Shown here: piece after piece, positions 25,469-34,989 of the stretch | How positions within the stretch are numbered: position 1 is the first letter of the stretch | Layout: each line of letters opens with the position of its first letter | Assembly: GCF_001439785.1 (NCBI RefSeq) | Contig: NZ_JYLI01000001.1 | Location: 248,001 to 312,000, forward strand | Direction of reading: 5' to 3' | Source of the DNA: Pseudomonas poae | GTDB taxonomy: Bacteria; Pseudomonadota; Gammaproteobacteria; Pseudomonadales; Pseudomonadaceae | DNA length: 64,000 nt | Notes under the pieces: generated by a model | What the model was told of the DNA's origin: nothing | Databases searched by the model: none | Seen by the model: the letters and a program-made list of their open reading frames with translations, nothing else | Translations under genes and position numbers: made by a program

Positions 25469-25504
25469 CGTGGCCTGTGGTGAGCAGGCGTGACACGGGC
25501 CACG
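25469..25504. terminator. Inverted repeat between lipoprotein and nitrilase genes
   Basis: An 11-bp stem (CGTGGCCTGTG/CACGGGCCACG, one wobble pair) with a ~14-base loop, between two convergent stops. There is no T-tract. Confidence 0.45.
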
Positions 25505-25522
25505 GCTTGACTCGCCGCAGCG

Positions 25523-26449
25523 CTAGTCGGTGATAAAACGCACGCCAGGTTTCTCGCGTTCGTCCACGCTCAGTTCGAACACGTCCGGCCTGGCGTAATG
25601 GCCCACCACGTCGTAGTCATAACGCGCGCGCACCAGCTCATCGGTGTCGATCCGCGCGATCAACAGCCCCGCTTCGCCCAGCAGCGGGCCGGCAAGGATG
25701 TCGCCCATGGGGCCGACAATCAGGCTGCCGCCGGCGATCAACGGGCGGTTCGCGGGCCAGTTGGCAACCTCAATCCCCAGCGCGTCGGGCGAGGCCTGCA
25801 CCTGGCAGGCGCTGACCACAAAGCAGCGGCCCTCATGGGCCACATGGCGCATGCTCACCTGCCACATCTCGCGCTCGTCCACCGTGGGTGCGCACCACAC
25901 TTCAACGCCCTTTGCGTACATCGCCGTGCGCAACAACGGCATCATGTTCTCCCAGCACACCGCGCCGCCGATGCGGCCCACGGCGGTGTCGATGACCGGC
26001 AGGGTCGAGCCGTCGCCCTTGCCCCAGATCAGTCGTTCGGTGCCGGTGGGCATCAGTTTGCGGTGCTTGGCAACGAGACCTCCCGCCGGTTCGAAATACA
26101 ACAGGGTGCAATATAGCGTGCTGCCACTGCGCTCGATCACGCCCAGCACCAGGCTGGCCCCGGTGCGCGTGGACAAGCCGGCCAGCGCCTCGGTCTCGGC
26201 ACCGGGCACGTCGATGGCATTGGCAAAATAGCGCGCAAAGGCCTCGCGCCCCTGGGGCAGGCGATAACCCAATTGCGTGCCGAAACCCTCGCCCTTCGGG
26301 TAGCCACCCAGCAGCGCCTCAGGCATCACCACCAATTGCGCACCACTGCGCAGGATTTGCTCCTCGTAACCGAGGATTTGCGCCAGGGTCTCGGCCTTGC
26401 CGCCAGGCAGGGAGCCGATTTGCAAAGCAGCCACGGTAGAAACAGGCAT
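25523..26449 (-). CDS. Carbon-nitrogen hydrolase, nitrilase type
   Basis: 308 residues from the ATG at 26449 (GGAG eight bases upstream). The catalytic triad is clear: Glu44 in [12 protein letters not shown], Lys131 in KHRKLMPT, and Cys165 in [12 protein letters not shown]. The CWEN sequence around the nucleophile is the nitrilase branch (nitrile to acid plus ammonia) rather than amidase or carbamoylase. Substrate unknown. It diverges from a LysR regulator across an 83-bp gap, the usual arrangement for a LysR-controlled catabolic gene. Confidence 0.9.
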   Translation of the reverse strand: MPVSTVAALQIGSLPGGKAETLAQILGYEEQILRSGAQLVVMPEALLGGYPKGEGFGTQLGYRLPQGREAFARYFANAIDVPGAETEALAGLSTRTGASLVLGVIERSGSTLYCTLLYFEPAGGLVAKHRKLMPTGTERLIWGKGDGSTLPVIDTAVGRIGGAVCWENMMPLLRTAMYAKGVEVWCAPTVDEREMWQVSMRHVAHEGRCFVVSACQVQASPDALGIEVANWPANRPLIAGGSLIVGPMGDILAGPLLGEAGLLIARIDTDELVRARYDYDVVGHYARPDVFELSVDEREKPGVRFITD

Positions 26450-26532
26450 TACGATCACTCCGGAATCAAGGGGGTTGCCCATTCTCCGGCCAGCCGGGAT
26501 CATGAATAAAGCCCACTTCACTGCTGAATGAT

Positions 26533-27441
26533 ATGAACCAGACGAATATCGCCCAGGTCGACCTCAACCTGCTGAAAACCTTCGAAGCCCTGCATGACGA
26601 GTGCAGCGCCAGCCGCGCGGCGTTGCGCCTGGGTGTGACGCAATCGGCCATCAGCGCCGGGTTGCGCCGGTTGCGCGACGTGTATGGCGACCCGCTGTTC
26701 GTACGCACCGGCCGTGGCCTGGCGCCGACCTTGCGCGCCAATCAGCTGAAACCGGTGATCAGTGAGGCGCTGGACCGTTGCAGGCAGAGTCTGGCCATGG
26801 TCAATCCGGATAACGCGCACTATCAGGGACGCTCCGTGGTACTGGGCTTGTCCGATGACTTCGAGATTGCCTACGGCCGGCGGTTGATGGATGAGATCGC
26901 ACACCGCGCGCCGCAACTGCGGGTGATTTTCCGTCAGACCCATAGCCAGATCGTCGCTGGCGCCCTGCTCGATCGCACCCTGGACCTGGCCATCACCGCC
27001 GGTGGTTTTGCCGAGCGCCGGCTAAGTCGCCAAGTCGTGGGTGACGGTGACTATCGGTGTCTGGTGGATGCCAACAGTCTGGCGCCCGGTCAGCCAGGCA
27101 TCGACCTGCAGGACTTCGTCACGCGCGAGCATGTGCTGGTGTCGTCGGGCGGGTTTATCGGAATTACCGACGAAGGCTTGGCCGCAAAGGGGTTGAGCCG
27201 GCGGGTGTGCGCATCCACCAGCCACTTCGCGGCGCTGCCTTTTCTGCTCAAGGGCAGCCAGGCGGTCGCAACCATTCCCGGGCATGCGGCGCAGGCGATT
27301 GCGCAAATGACCAGCCTGCGCATGCTGCCTTGCCCGCTGGCGCTGCCGCGCTACCCGGTGGAGTTGGGCTGGCGCACCCAGGCGCAGCTGGACCCGATGT
27401 TGCTCAAGGTGCGCGAGGCGATTGTGGCGTGCTTTATTTAG
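26533..27441 (+). CDS. LysR-family transcriptional regulator
   Basis: 302 residues. The N-terminal winged helix is evident in [14 protein letters not shown] and [26 protein letters not shown], followed by a substrate-binding LysR effector domain. It is divergent from the nitrilase gene and probably controls it, in response to a nitrile or product. The shared gap contains a CCGGC/GCCGG inverted repeat (26486-26497) that might be an operator. Its stop overlaps the stop of the convergent 84-aa gene. Confidence 0.9.
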   Translation: MNQTNIAQVDLNLLKTFEALHDECSASRAALRLGVTQSAISAGLRRLRDVYGDPLFVRTGRGLAPTLRANQLKPVISEALDRCRQSLAMVNPDNAHYQGRSVVLGLSDDFEIAYGRRLMDEIAHRAPQLRVIFRQTHSQIVAGALLDRTLDLAITAGGFAERRLSRQVVGDGDYRCLVDANSLAPGQPGIDLQDFVTREHVLVSSGGFIGITDEGLAAKGLSRRVCASTSHFAALPFLLKGSQAVATIPGHAAQAIAQMTSLRMLPCPLALPRYPVELGWRTQAQLDPMLLKVREAIVACFI

Positions 27442-27688
27442 CGGCCGCCATCAGCTTGTTGACTTCGCTGCGCACCATGCCGGAGAACTCCGGTGGCGAC
27501 ATCCCATCAAGCTCGGCGCGCACCCATTCGGCCCATTTGCCCTTGCGCTTGGCGCGCTCGCCAAACAACCGCGCGGCTTCGCCCTTGGCCTTGCCCAGAT
27601 TGCTCTGCCACAGGTCGTAGAGACGGGCCTTTTCATCTTCCAGCTCGGCGCGTTCGGCGAGGGTTTTGTTGGCGAGATTGAAGCTCAT
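27434..27688 (-). CDS. Conserved small hypothetical protein (84 aa)
   Basis: 84 residues rich in charged amphipathic helices (LAERAELEDEKARLYDLW, GERAKRKGKWAEWVRAEL). There is no signal peptide or membrane segment. Codon use is normal for the genome, and the gene is placed as an independent unit convergent with lysR (8-bp overlap). Family not recognised. Confidence 0.7.
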   Translation of the reverse strand: MSFNLANKTLAERAELEDEKARLYDLWQSNLGKAKGEAARLFGERAKRKGKWAEWVRAELDGMSPPEFSGMVRSEVNKLMAAAK

Positions 27689-27851
27689 GTTGAATTACCT
27701 GCTGCACAAATAGGTGTCATCTTACACCGTAGGTCGAACGATCCTGATTCGGTTTTTGCTGCAAACCGGCGACCGGCAAAAAAACTGCAACTTTTGTCGA
27801 CGCCGGATACTCCATTGTTCACTGTCACATTCACCTGCAAGGAGTCACCCA

Positions 27852-28172
27852 ATGGCCCGCAAAACCGCTGCCCAAGCCGCCGAAGAACAAATCAAGGATC
27901 AAGCCTTCAGTGAACTGACGGCGCTAATCGAAGAATCCGACAAGTTGCTCAAGAGCAGCGCAGCCCTGGTGGGCGAAGAAGGCGAAACCCTGCGCGAGCA
28001 GGTTGCCATCAAACTCAAGCAGGCACTGGACTCGGTTTCCAGCGTGCGCGAGCGCAGCAAGCCGGTGGTGGATGCCACCGAGACCTACATCGGTGGTCAC
28101 CCGTGGCAGACCGTGGCAATTTCCGCAGGCTTCGGTCTGGTGGTTGGCCTGTTGCTGGGTCGTCGTAACTGA
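27852..28172 (+). CDS. DUF883 family (ElaB/YqjD-like) membrane protein
   Basis: 106 residues with AAGGAG seven bases upstream. It has a helical acidic N-terminal region, then a single C-terminal transmembrane helix (VAISAGFGLVVGLLLGRRN) of the tail-anchored DUF883 type, preceded by the conserved HPWQTV. E. coli relatives ElaB and YqjD bind ribosomes or protect membranes in stationary phase; the same role here is inferred. A rho-independent terminator follows at once. Confidence 0.9.
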   Translation: MARKTAAQAAEEQIKDQAFSELTALIEESDKLLKSSAALVGEEGETLREQVAIKLKQALDSVSSVRERSKPVVDATETYIGGHPWQTVAISAGFGLVVGLLLGRRN

Positions 28173-28179
28173 TTGCCGG

Positions 28180-28208
28180 GGGGCTGCGCCTGATGCGCAG
28201 CCCCTTTT
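28180..28208 (+). terminator. Rho-independent terminator after the DUF883 gene
   Basis: Perfect 10-bp stem GGGGCTGCGC/GCGCAGCCCC with a 5-base loop, followed by TTTT. Confidence 0.85.
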
Positions 28209-29244
28209 AGCTTCGCGCCAAGTCCTGCAACCGTTGAAGATCCTGCGCGTCAATCTCGATACCCGCTTCCAGCGACTTCGCCCGCGTGCGATGGCGCCGA
28301 TCCCCCGGTAACCGCCGTAACCCTGCCGCATGCATCTGCCGCACCAGTTCCTGGCTGCGCTCGGCGAAGCTCTGCCCGGCAGTTTTGCTCGGGTCGATCA
28401 CGATCAGCAATTGCCCGGTCCAGGGCGTGCGCGCCCCCGGATGGTCCGCCCAGTTGAATTCGAAAGAAAAATTGCCGCCCGTCAAGGCCGCCGCCAGCAG
28501 CTCGACCATCATGGATAACGCCGAGCCCTTGTGGCCGCCGAAGGGCAACAGCGCGCCGCCTTCCAGCACCGCCTTGGGATCCTGGGTGGGCTGGCCGAGG
28601 CTGTCGACGCCCATCCCGGGGGGCAGGCGCTCGCCCTTGCGCGCGGCGATCTGCACATCGCCATGGGCGATGGCGCTGGTGGCAAGGTCAAACACAATCG
28701 GCGGGCCGTCGGCACGGGGGGCGGCAAACGCGATGGGGTTGGTGCCGAACAGCGGCCGGTCGGCGCCATGGGGCACCACGCAGGTCATGCTGTTGACCAC
28801 GCTCAGCGCCACCAGGCCTTCTTCGGCGAAGGGTTCGACGTCCGGCCACAGTGCGGCGAAATGATGGGAGTTGTGAATCGCCAGCAAGGCAATCCCGGCG
28901 CTGCGGGCCTTGTCCACCAGCAGCGCGCGCGCCGCCTCCAAAGCGGGCTGGGCAAACCCGTTGCCGGCGTCCACGCGCACGAAGCCTGAAGCCACATCCG
29001 TCACCTGCGGCACGGCCTGGCCGTCGACCCAACCGCTGGCCAGTGTGCTGAGGTAACCGGGAATACGGAAAATGCCATGGCTATGGGCGCCGTCGCGCTC
29101 GGCACTGGCGCAATTGCGGGCAAGGATCGCGGCCACTTCGGGCGAGGTGCCGTGCTTGACGAACAGGCCGTGCAGCAACGCCACCAACGCCTCAAAACCG
29201 ATGAACGCTGAAGGAGGGTCGACGATCGGGGACTGGGCAGACAT
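28207..29244 (-). CDS. dpkA: Delta1-piperideine-2-carboxylate reductase (Ldh family)
   Basis: 345 residues from the ATG at 29244 (CGGAG six bases upstream). It belongs to the malate/L-lactate dehydrogenase (Ldh) family. Segments such as SAERDGAHSHGIFRIPGYL, the SHHFAALWPDVEPFAEEGLVALS region and LPFGGHKGSALSMMVELLA are characteristic of DpkA. That NADPH enzyme reduces delta1-piperideine-2-carboxylate (and delta1-pyrroline-2-carboxylate) to L-pipecolate (L-proline) in D-lysine and D-proline catabolism of pseudomonads. The gene sits alone, without other D-lysine genes nearby. Confidence 0.88.
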   Translation of the reverse strand: MSAQSPIVDPPSAFIGFEALVALLHGLFVKHGTSPEVAAILARNCASAERDGAHSHGIFRIPGYLSTLASGWVDGQAVPQVTDVASGFVRVDAGNGFAQPALEAARALLVDKARSAGIALLAIHNSHHFAALWPDVEPFAEEGLVALSVVNSMTCVVPHGADRPLFGTNPIAFAAPRADGPPIVFDLATSAIAHGDVQIAARKGERLPPGMGVDSLGQPTQDPKAVLEGGALLPFGGHKGSALSMMVELLAAALTGGNFSFEFNWADHPGARTPWTGQLLIVIDPSKTAGQSFAERSQELVRQMHAAGLRRLPGDRRHRTRAKSLEAGIEIDAQDLQRLQDLARS

Positions 29245-29408
29245 CTGTAGCTCCGATTTTATAAGGGCGAGACAACGAGAATGCACACCGCCGATTAAAC
29301 AACGCGGCCCGTGGCTGCTGTCAACGTCTGCTTCAGCTATGTAACACCCCAGGCATTGCGGCGGCCATTACGGTGACGACTGACAGCCCTGCAGATGGAA
29401 CGTGCGCC

Positions 29409-32400
29409 ATGGCCCAAGTGAACCCGCCTTACTTTTTCGATGAGCTTCAACGACCGGTCAGTCGCAAGACCCCCTCAGAGCGCGAGCGCACCCTGGGGTT
29501 TTCGGTCAAGGACCTGGATTGGCTGCTGACGCTGTATTACGCCACGGACGCGGCGCGCCAGAACAAGGAAGCACGCGGTCACCCAATGAAGGTGGAACGG
29601 CTGCTGGTGGCTATCAGCGGCAAACCGGCGATAGTGCTGGCCGGCGCCTTCATCATGAGCCCGACGCCTGACGAGGCAAAAGCCGTGCTCTTCACGCCCT
29701 ATGGCGGCCTGGAGTTGTTCGACAGCCGGGCCGACCTGCTTGAGGCCGTAGAGGAACGCCTCAAACAGCCCGACCAGCGCACAGAGCTGCTGCAATTTTT
29801 GGCCATCGAAGAACGAGATGCCTTGCCGAGCGAGGACACGCTGACGGTGAACACGGCCGCCGTTCCCGGCGCAGTGATGGAGGACCAGCGCCAAGGTATT
29901 CTCGACGCCCAGCAAAAAAACGTCGTCGCCCTGCTCGATCAGTTGCGCAAGGTTCCCACCCTGCGCTGGATGCTCGACACGCTGCTCAACATCATGGCCC
30001 GGCGTTACTTCCCCAGCCTTGACCAGAGCGACACCCGGGTGGACTTTCTCGGCAAAGTCGCCACCGATGAAGAACATCGGCTGGGTGCCTCCATGCCCCT
30101 GCGCGAGGCGTTGCTGCAGTTTTACGTCAGGCAGGGCTGGCCAACGGACCAGAGCCGTACGTTCGCCAATCCGGGCCACGATGCCAGCCACCACACCGTA
30201 CAGCAACAGGCCAAAGACCAGCAGGACTGGGACAGCCTGGTCGCGCAAACCAGCGGCACCCTCTCGGCGTTGTTGCACAGCCTGCTGCAGACCTACTGGC
30301 ATGAAGACTACCGCGAGGGTCAGTCACGCCTGCGGTTTTTTGCCCAAGTGATCAGTGACAAGTTTCGCGTCGACTTGCTGTTCAAGCATCTGGATCTGAT
30401 CGTGAGCACTGAAGAAAGCCAGACGCTGCGCGCGATATTCCTTGCGGACCAGGCCGCGCGCACGGCCTACGCCAGCACCCTGAGTATTGAAAAGGTTCAG
30501 GTTCACGCGCCCTACCAACACTACGTCGAACTGGCCAGCACCCTGCTGATCAGCAACTCGCACGCTTATTTGTATACCCAATCGCGAGGTTTGCAGGTAC
30601 TCGGGAATCTGGAGGAACTGAAGACGATGCTGCAGGCCATGCTCAAGACGGCCGGACATGAAGACGAGCTGTTCAACTTTCTGTCGCTGGATGAGCGCAG
30701 CGTGTTTATCGGCATGGATCAGGTGCAAGTCACCGGCAAGCCCGTCGCCGGTGACGTCTTTCAGGACATGATCGAGGACATCGCCGCCAAACAGTTCAGC
30801 AACCTTGAGCATGCGCTGGGTCTGTATCGACGCAGCGCCGGCGCCATCAACCTGGGCGCCCTGCTCGACACCGCGCTGGACATTCGCGCCATGCTCGACA
30901 GCCGACTGCTGGAGCAGAACGCCGAAGGACATTGGAGCGTGCACCCCGTTACCAGCGGCAACGGACGACCGAGCACGGTGCTGGCGGAGCACGCCAGGCT
31001 GCAGCTCGGACGGCTGCGTGTGATGCATGATGCGCTGGCCCTGGAGCGCAGCAAACAGGTGACGCTACGCGATCTGGCCGCCCATGCGCTGGACGCAGAA
31101 CTGGCCAAGGGGCACACGCACCTGAAAGCCAATGACGTCTATCTCAATACCTACAAAACGGCGGCGCAAGAACGCGAGACTCGCGTGCCTGAAACCTCTC
31201 AGGGCATGGTCGAGTACTTTATCGCACGCCTGGCCCGCCAGGCCGACGCCCTGACCGCGTCGGCGATGCGCGGGTTTTATGGCAAGCCTGAAGTGCTCAT
31301 CGCGTTGAAATTGCCCAATCTGACAGTCGCCAGCTTTAATACGGTCATCGACAAGGTGCTGGGCAGTTTTGTCGACAATGACCTGCGCGCACTCCCCCAC
31401 CTGCTGATCGAAAACAATCGACCACGTCTGGCCCAGGGTCTGTTCGAGGGGTTGAGCGGCGAAGCGCAACTCAGGCGCCTGTCCGCGACTCTGGCCCCGA
31501 CACACCTGGCCCTGCTCGGCAGTGTGCTCAACAACGAGAGCATGACCCGGCTGACGCGGCATGGCCTGAACGGCTTTATCCCGGACGCCTGCGGGCTGAG
31601 CCTGAACGTCGGCACACACACCGTGCCCCTGGCCAACTGTTTTGTAATGACCGAGCGCGGCGGCATCGACCCCGAGCATTCCGGTGCGGCGGTGCTGTGG
31701 ACGCCGGGACGCGGCTATGAGGGCTTTACCTCGGTCAAAACCTTGCGCGACAGCCTGGACCGACGATTGCAGGATGCGCATGACCGCTTGCTGTTGGTCG
31801 AGCACCTGCCCCCGTCCAAGCGCGCGCCCCATCAGCGTTTTACCCTCGGCCCGCTGCAGCGTATCGACGATCACCTGCTCAACGACCGCCAACGGACGTA
31901 CAGCCGTCTTGTGCTGGACGAGATCGACCACCTGCTCTCGATGGGGCTGAGTGCACAACGCTTCCAGGATTGCATGGACGCGTTGATCCACCGCGCACCG
32001 CCGTCCAACCTGGGCCGCGCCATCAACATCGCCCGCAGCCTGATCAATCAGCAGGCCTTGCCGGTCTGGCTTGGCATGGCCGCGCAGGCAGACCAGCGCC
32101 TGCATGTGGAACTGCTCGAACAGTACTGCCTGAGCGCGCCGCAGGAACGCGACTATCTGCACGGCATCACGCCCCTGCGTGACAAGGTCGCAAGCACTTT
32201 GAAAACCCTGCTCGCGGCGCGCTTTCCCGAGCAGACGGTAGACCCGGAACACGTGCTGATCGCACCGCGCATCGAGCTTCGCGGCCACACCCAGAGCCTT
32301 ACCGACTTCGCCCTGCGCCACCTGCCGCAATTGCGCGCCGAGGATATCCGCGCAACGTCGCGCTCTGCCACACCACTGCCGGCCACGCTGGATGGAAACG

Positions 32401-34547
32401 CTGTGGTGCAGTTGGTGCGGCAGGTGGATGTGAAGAGCCTCTACCAGAGCTTGCTCGGCACCCACCTGAATGGCGACACCGACGACACCCGCGAGCGCCG
32501 CCAGCTGTTCTGCCGGCAAATGCCGTGGCAACTGTTGCAGTACGCCCACGAACAAAAGCTTGATGAACGCCTGTCGGATGCAGCCTGGCGCCTGATCCAG
32601 CAAGCCTTCGATATGCCCGACGCCGTGGCCCGTGCCGCCGTCAGCGGTGTGAAGGCACTGGTTCGACCGCTGGAGCTGATCGCCACCAAAGGCGCCTCCG
32701 TGGTGACGGCCCTGGGCTGCTACCTGATCGGTGCCGAAGCCGACGACCCCTTGGTGCTGTACGCGCCCTATAGCCCCCGGCATGTGTTGAAAGCGTACAA
32801 GAATGAAAGCGAGCTGCTGCATGAGTTCACCTCGCCCGGCGCACTGCAGGACTGGGTAATCGGCCAAATGCAGACGGTGCATCAGGCCACCTATCGCAAC
32901 CTGCTACGTCGGCCAAACTCGGAAATTCGTCTGGGTACGTCGTCTGTCAGCGGCAACCTGCTGCACCGCTTGTTCGACGACAACCGTGAGATGCTCAATC
33001 GCATGCTCACCTGTCAATTCACGGCATCGGGGCAACACCTGTGGGACGCAATCAGCAGCCTGCTGACCGAGGAAATCCCCAGGGGCTTGATGTTCATGGC
33101 GGGCAAGCTTGCCTACCCCCTCGTCGTGTGGCGCAGCTATGCGTTGTTCAAAACCTCGGCCGAAGACCTTCAACAACATCGCTGGACACGTGCACTCAAG
33201 AGCTTTATCGCCGGCGTGGCCGAACTGGCCGCCTTGCGCGGTGAATTGGAAACGGTTTTGCCCGATGCGTCTGCGGCCCAACAGCCGCCGTCGCCGTCGC
33301 CGTGGCCGTCGCCCCCTTCGCCCAAGGCGATGACGCTGGACACCTACGCCGTGACGGACCCCGCGCGCACGTGTTTGAAGACGTTCGAAGCCCACGACGT
33401 CGCGCTTGACGCCGCGAACCTGGATGCGCAGACCCATACCTACAAAGAGAAGTATGGAACACGCCATTTTGTGCCCGCCGCAGGCAAGGTATACGCCGTG
33501 AGCAAAGCCGGTGATCACTGGCGCTTGGGCACCCGCGAGGATCGCGGCCCCTGGATAGAACGCAACGCCAAGGGTGAGTGGGTGCTTGACCTGACCCGAC
33601 ACAACCCGCGCTACGGCAAAATCCTGACCCGTCTCGCCGACCGTTTCTATCCTCCAACGGTCGAGCAGCAAGGCATTAATGTGGAGGCAATTGGCATGCG
33701 CGCAATCAACGCCGTATCGAGCTGGAAGGCGCGCTGCATCAACGAGGCTCTGAATGTCGCCACCTATTACACCGTGACCTGCAAACGCAACATTGTGCAT
33801 TTCGCCCCTACGCGCGACCCCTTGAGCCGGCTGGGGCTGTTTTTCGGCGATATGTTCGGCGTCGTCGCCCTCAGCCCCGACCAATTGGGGCGAATCGAAC
33901 GACGCATCGATGAAGTGCTCAATGAGCTGGTCAACCCCAGCCTGATCGCGCCCGACTCGATGCGTTTTGTCAGTGGCACCGACCGCTACAACCCGTCGGA
34001 TGCGTGCGCGTTCATCCTGCCTGCGGATGCGCAACGCAAGATATACCTGATGGACCGCTTTTTCGATCCGCTGCTGGACGTCTATCAGAATCGCCTGAAC
34101 GCACCGTTCGACATCGCCGCCCATGCACGCGCGGCCACCCTGATTCACGAGATAACCCACATCACTTCTGCCACCGAAGACCTGGCCTACCTCGACACGA
34201 TGCGACCGTTTGCGGACCTGATCAACGTCAACATCAGCGGGGCTACGCGGCTCAAGACCACGCTGACCGACCTGCGGGAAACCGCGCTGTCGACGCTGAC
34301 CCCGGCCTCGATGCTGTTCAAGACGTGGGATGAATTCAGTCAGCAGTGGGAGGATTTCGGCAAAAGCAGTTCGAGTGCGTCGCTCAAGGACAAGGTATTG
34401 AGCACCACCGGCGCACGAACGTTGCAGGATGCCAGATCAGTGTTCATGAGCAATGTGGACAAACGCATCGACACTATTCTGGCCAATGCCGATTCCATCA
34501 CCTACCTGATCACCCACCTGGGCCGGGCGTTGGATGCGGGAGCCTGA
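29409..34547 (+). CDS. Giant DUF6543-type protein with C-terminal HExxH metallopeptidase-like domain
   Basis: 1712 residues from the ATG at 29409 (TGGAA eight bases upstream); the frame also opens at a GTG at 29373. There is no signal peptide. DUF6543-like pattern is seen at about residues 1110-1180 (DPLVLYAPYSPRHVLKAYKN followed by LQDWVIGQM). A membrane-prone stretch precedes a Pro-rich linker (PPSPSPWPSPPSPK, about residues 1295-1310). The C-terminal ~400 residues contain HEITH at 1580-1584, with ATEDLAY following (Asp1591, Tyr1594). This matches the HExxH...(T)xDxxY layout of aspzincin/M35-type metalloendopeptidases. The organisation suggests a delivery region, a linker and a C-terminal enzyme domain. 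Target unknown. Confidence 0.75.
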   Translation: MAQVNPPYFFDELQRPVSRKTPSERERTLGFSVKDLDWLLTLYYATDAARQNKEARGHPMKVERLLVAISGKPAIVLAGAFIMSPTPDEAKAVLFTPYGGLELFDSRADLLEAVEERLKQPDQRTELLQFLAIEERDALPSEDTLTVNTAAVPGAVMEDQRQGILDAQQKNVVALLDQLRKVPTLRWMLDTLLNIMARRYFPSLDQSDTRVDFLGKVATDEEHRLGASMPLREALLQFYVRQGWPTDQSRTFANPGHDASHHTVQQQAKDQQDWDSLVAQTSGTLSALLHSLLQTYWHEDYREGQSRLRFFAQVISDKFRVDLLFKHLDLIVSTEESQTLRAIFLADQAARTAYASTLSIEKVQVHAPYQHYVELASTLLISNSHAYLYTQSRGLQVLGNLEELKTMLQAMLKTAGHEDELFNFLSLDERSVFIGMDQVQVTGKPVAGDVFQDMIEDIAAKQFSNLEHALGLYRRSAGAINLGALLDTALDIRAMLDSRLLEQNAEGHWSVHPVTSGNGRPSTVLAEHARLQLGRLRVMHDALALERSKQVTLRDLAAHALDAELAKGHTHLKANDVYLNTYKTAAQERETRVPETSQGMVEYFIARLARQADALTASAMRGFYGKPEVLIALKLPNLTVASFNTVIDKVLGSFVDNDLRALPHLLIENNRPRLAQGLFEGLSGEAQLRRLSATLAPTHLALLGSVLNNESMTRLTRHGLNGFIPDACGLSLNVGTHTVPLANCFVMTERGGIDPEHSGAAVLWTPGRGYEGFTSVKTLRDSLDRRLQDAHDRLLLVEHLPPSKRAPHQRFTLGPLQRIDDHLLNDRQRTYSRLVLDEIDHLLSMGLSAQRFQDCMDALIHRAPPSNLGRAINIARSLINQQALPVWLGMAAQADQRLHVELLEQYCLSAPQERDYLHGITPLRDKVASTLKTLLAARFPEQTVDPEHVLIAPRIELRGHTQSLTDFALRHLPQLRAEDIRATSRSATPLPATLDGNAVVQLVRQVDVKSLYQSLLGTHLNGDTDDTRERRQLFCRQMPWQLLQYAHEQKLDERLSDAAWRLIQQAFDMPDAVARAAVSGVKALVRPLELIATKGASVVTALGCYLIGAEADDPLVLYAPYSPRHVLKAYKNESELLHEFTSPGALQDWVIGQMQTVHQATYRNLLRRPNSEIRLGTSSVSGNLLHRLFDDNREMLNRMLTCQFTASGQHLWDAISSLLTEEIPRGLMFMAGKLAYPLVVWRSYALFKTSAEDLQQHRWTRALKSFIAGVAELAALRGELETVLPDASAAQQPPSPSPWPSPPSPKAMTLDTYAVTDPARTCLKTFEAHDVALDAANLDAQTHTYKEKYGTRHFVPAAGKVYAVSKAGDHWRLGTREDRGPWIERNAKGEWVLDLTRHNPRYGKILTRLADRFYPPTVEQQGINVEAIGMRAINAVSSWKARCINEALNVATYYTVTCKRNIVHFAPTRDPLSRLGLFFGDMFGVVALSPDQLGRIERRIDEVLNELVNPSLIAPDSMRFVSGTDRYNPSDACAFILPADAQRKIYLMDRFFDPLLDVYQNRLNAPFDIAAHARAATLIHEITHITSATEDLAYLDTMRPFADLINVNISGATRLKTTLTDLRETALSTLTPASMLFKTWDEFSQQWEDFGKSSSSASLKDKVLSTTGARTLQDARSVFMSNVDKRIDTILANADSITYLITHLGRALDAGA

Positions 34548-34557
34548 ACAGGCTCCC
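34538..34557. terminator. Hairpin over the stop codon of the giant gene
   Basis: Perfect 9-bp stem GGGAGCCTG/CAGGCTCCC with a 2-base loop, spanning the stop. It lies 10 bp from the stop of the convergent PepSY gene. No T-tract. Confidence 0.45.
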
Positions 34558-34566
34558 GGCGGTGTA

Positions 34567-34836
34567 TCAGTCTTTCTGGTCGCGCAGCACGTTGCCCGAA
34601 GCGCCGTCGATGCGGGCTTCATACACCACACCATCGGACTTGCGTCCCTTGACTTCCCAATAGCCGTTGTCGTCGGCTTCGGCCGCATAGACTTCGACAT
34701 AGCCGGCCTTGGTCTTGGCCACCTCGATGGCTTTTTCGATCGGGATCCAGCCGGCGCCCGGCTTATCGGCCAGCGCGGCGCCTGCACTCAGCAGGGCGGA
34801 CGTTGCACACAGCGCGATGAGGGTTTTCTTCAGCAT
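34567..34836 (-). CDS. PepSY-domain exported protein
   Basis: 89 residues. The signal peptide (MLKKTLIALCATSALLSAGAALA) is followed by one PepSY-type domain: IPIEKAIEVAKTKAGYVEVYA, then YWEVKGRKSDGVVYEARID. Proteins of this kind are periplasmic and often inhibit peptidases or act in two-component sensing. It diverges from the FecR gene across a 153-bp gap. That gap and the amyloid operon nearby are suggestive, but no functional link is shown. Confidence 0.85.
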   Translation of the reverse strand: MLKKTLIALCATSALLSAGAALADKPGAGWIPIEKAIEVAKTKAGYVEVYAAEADDNGYWEVKGRKSDGVVYEARIDGASGNVLRDQKD

Positions 34837-34989
34837 AGTGGTTACTCCATCGTGGGAAAGACAGACTCAAGTCCTGAGATTTTTAGGTGCGCGCTAACGA
34901 GAATAAGTTCCAATTGATGTGCATTCGCCATGATGCTGTTCTCGCGGTCCGCTCGGGGAGGTTAGAATGTGCGAAATCAGGATGAGTCA

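Noticed and set aside
31065..32882. 605-aa open frame on the minus strand
   Set aside because: Antisense shadow inside the giant 29409-34547 gene.
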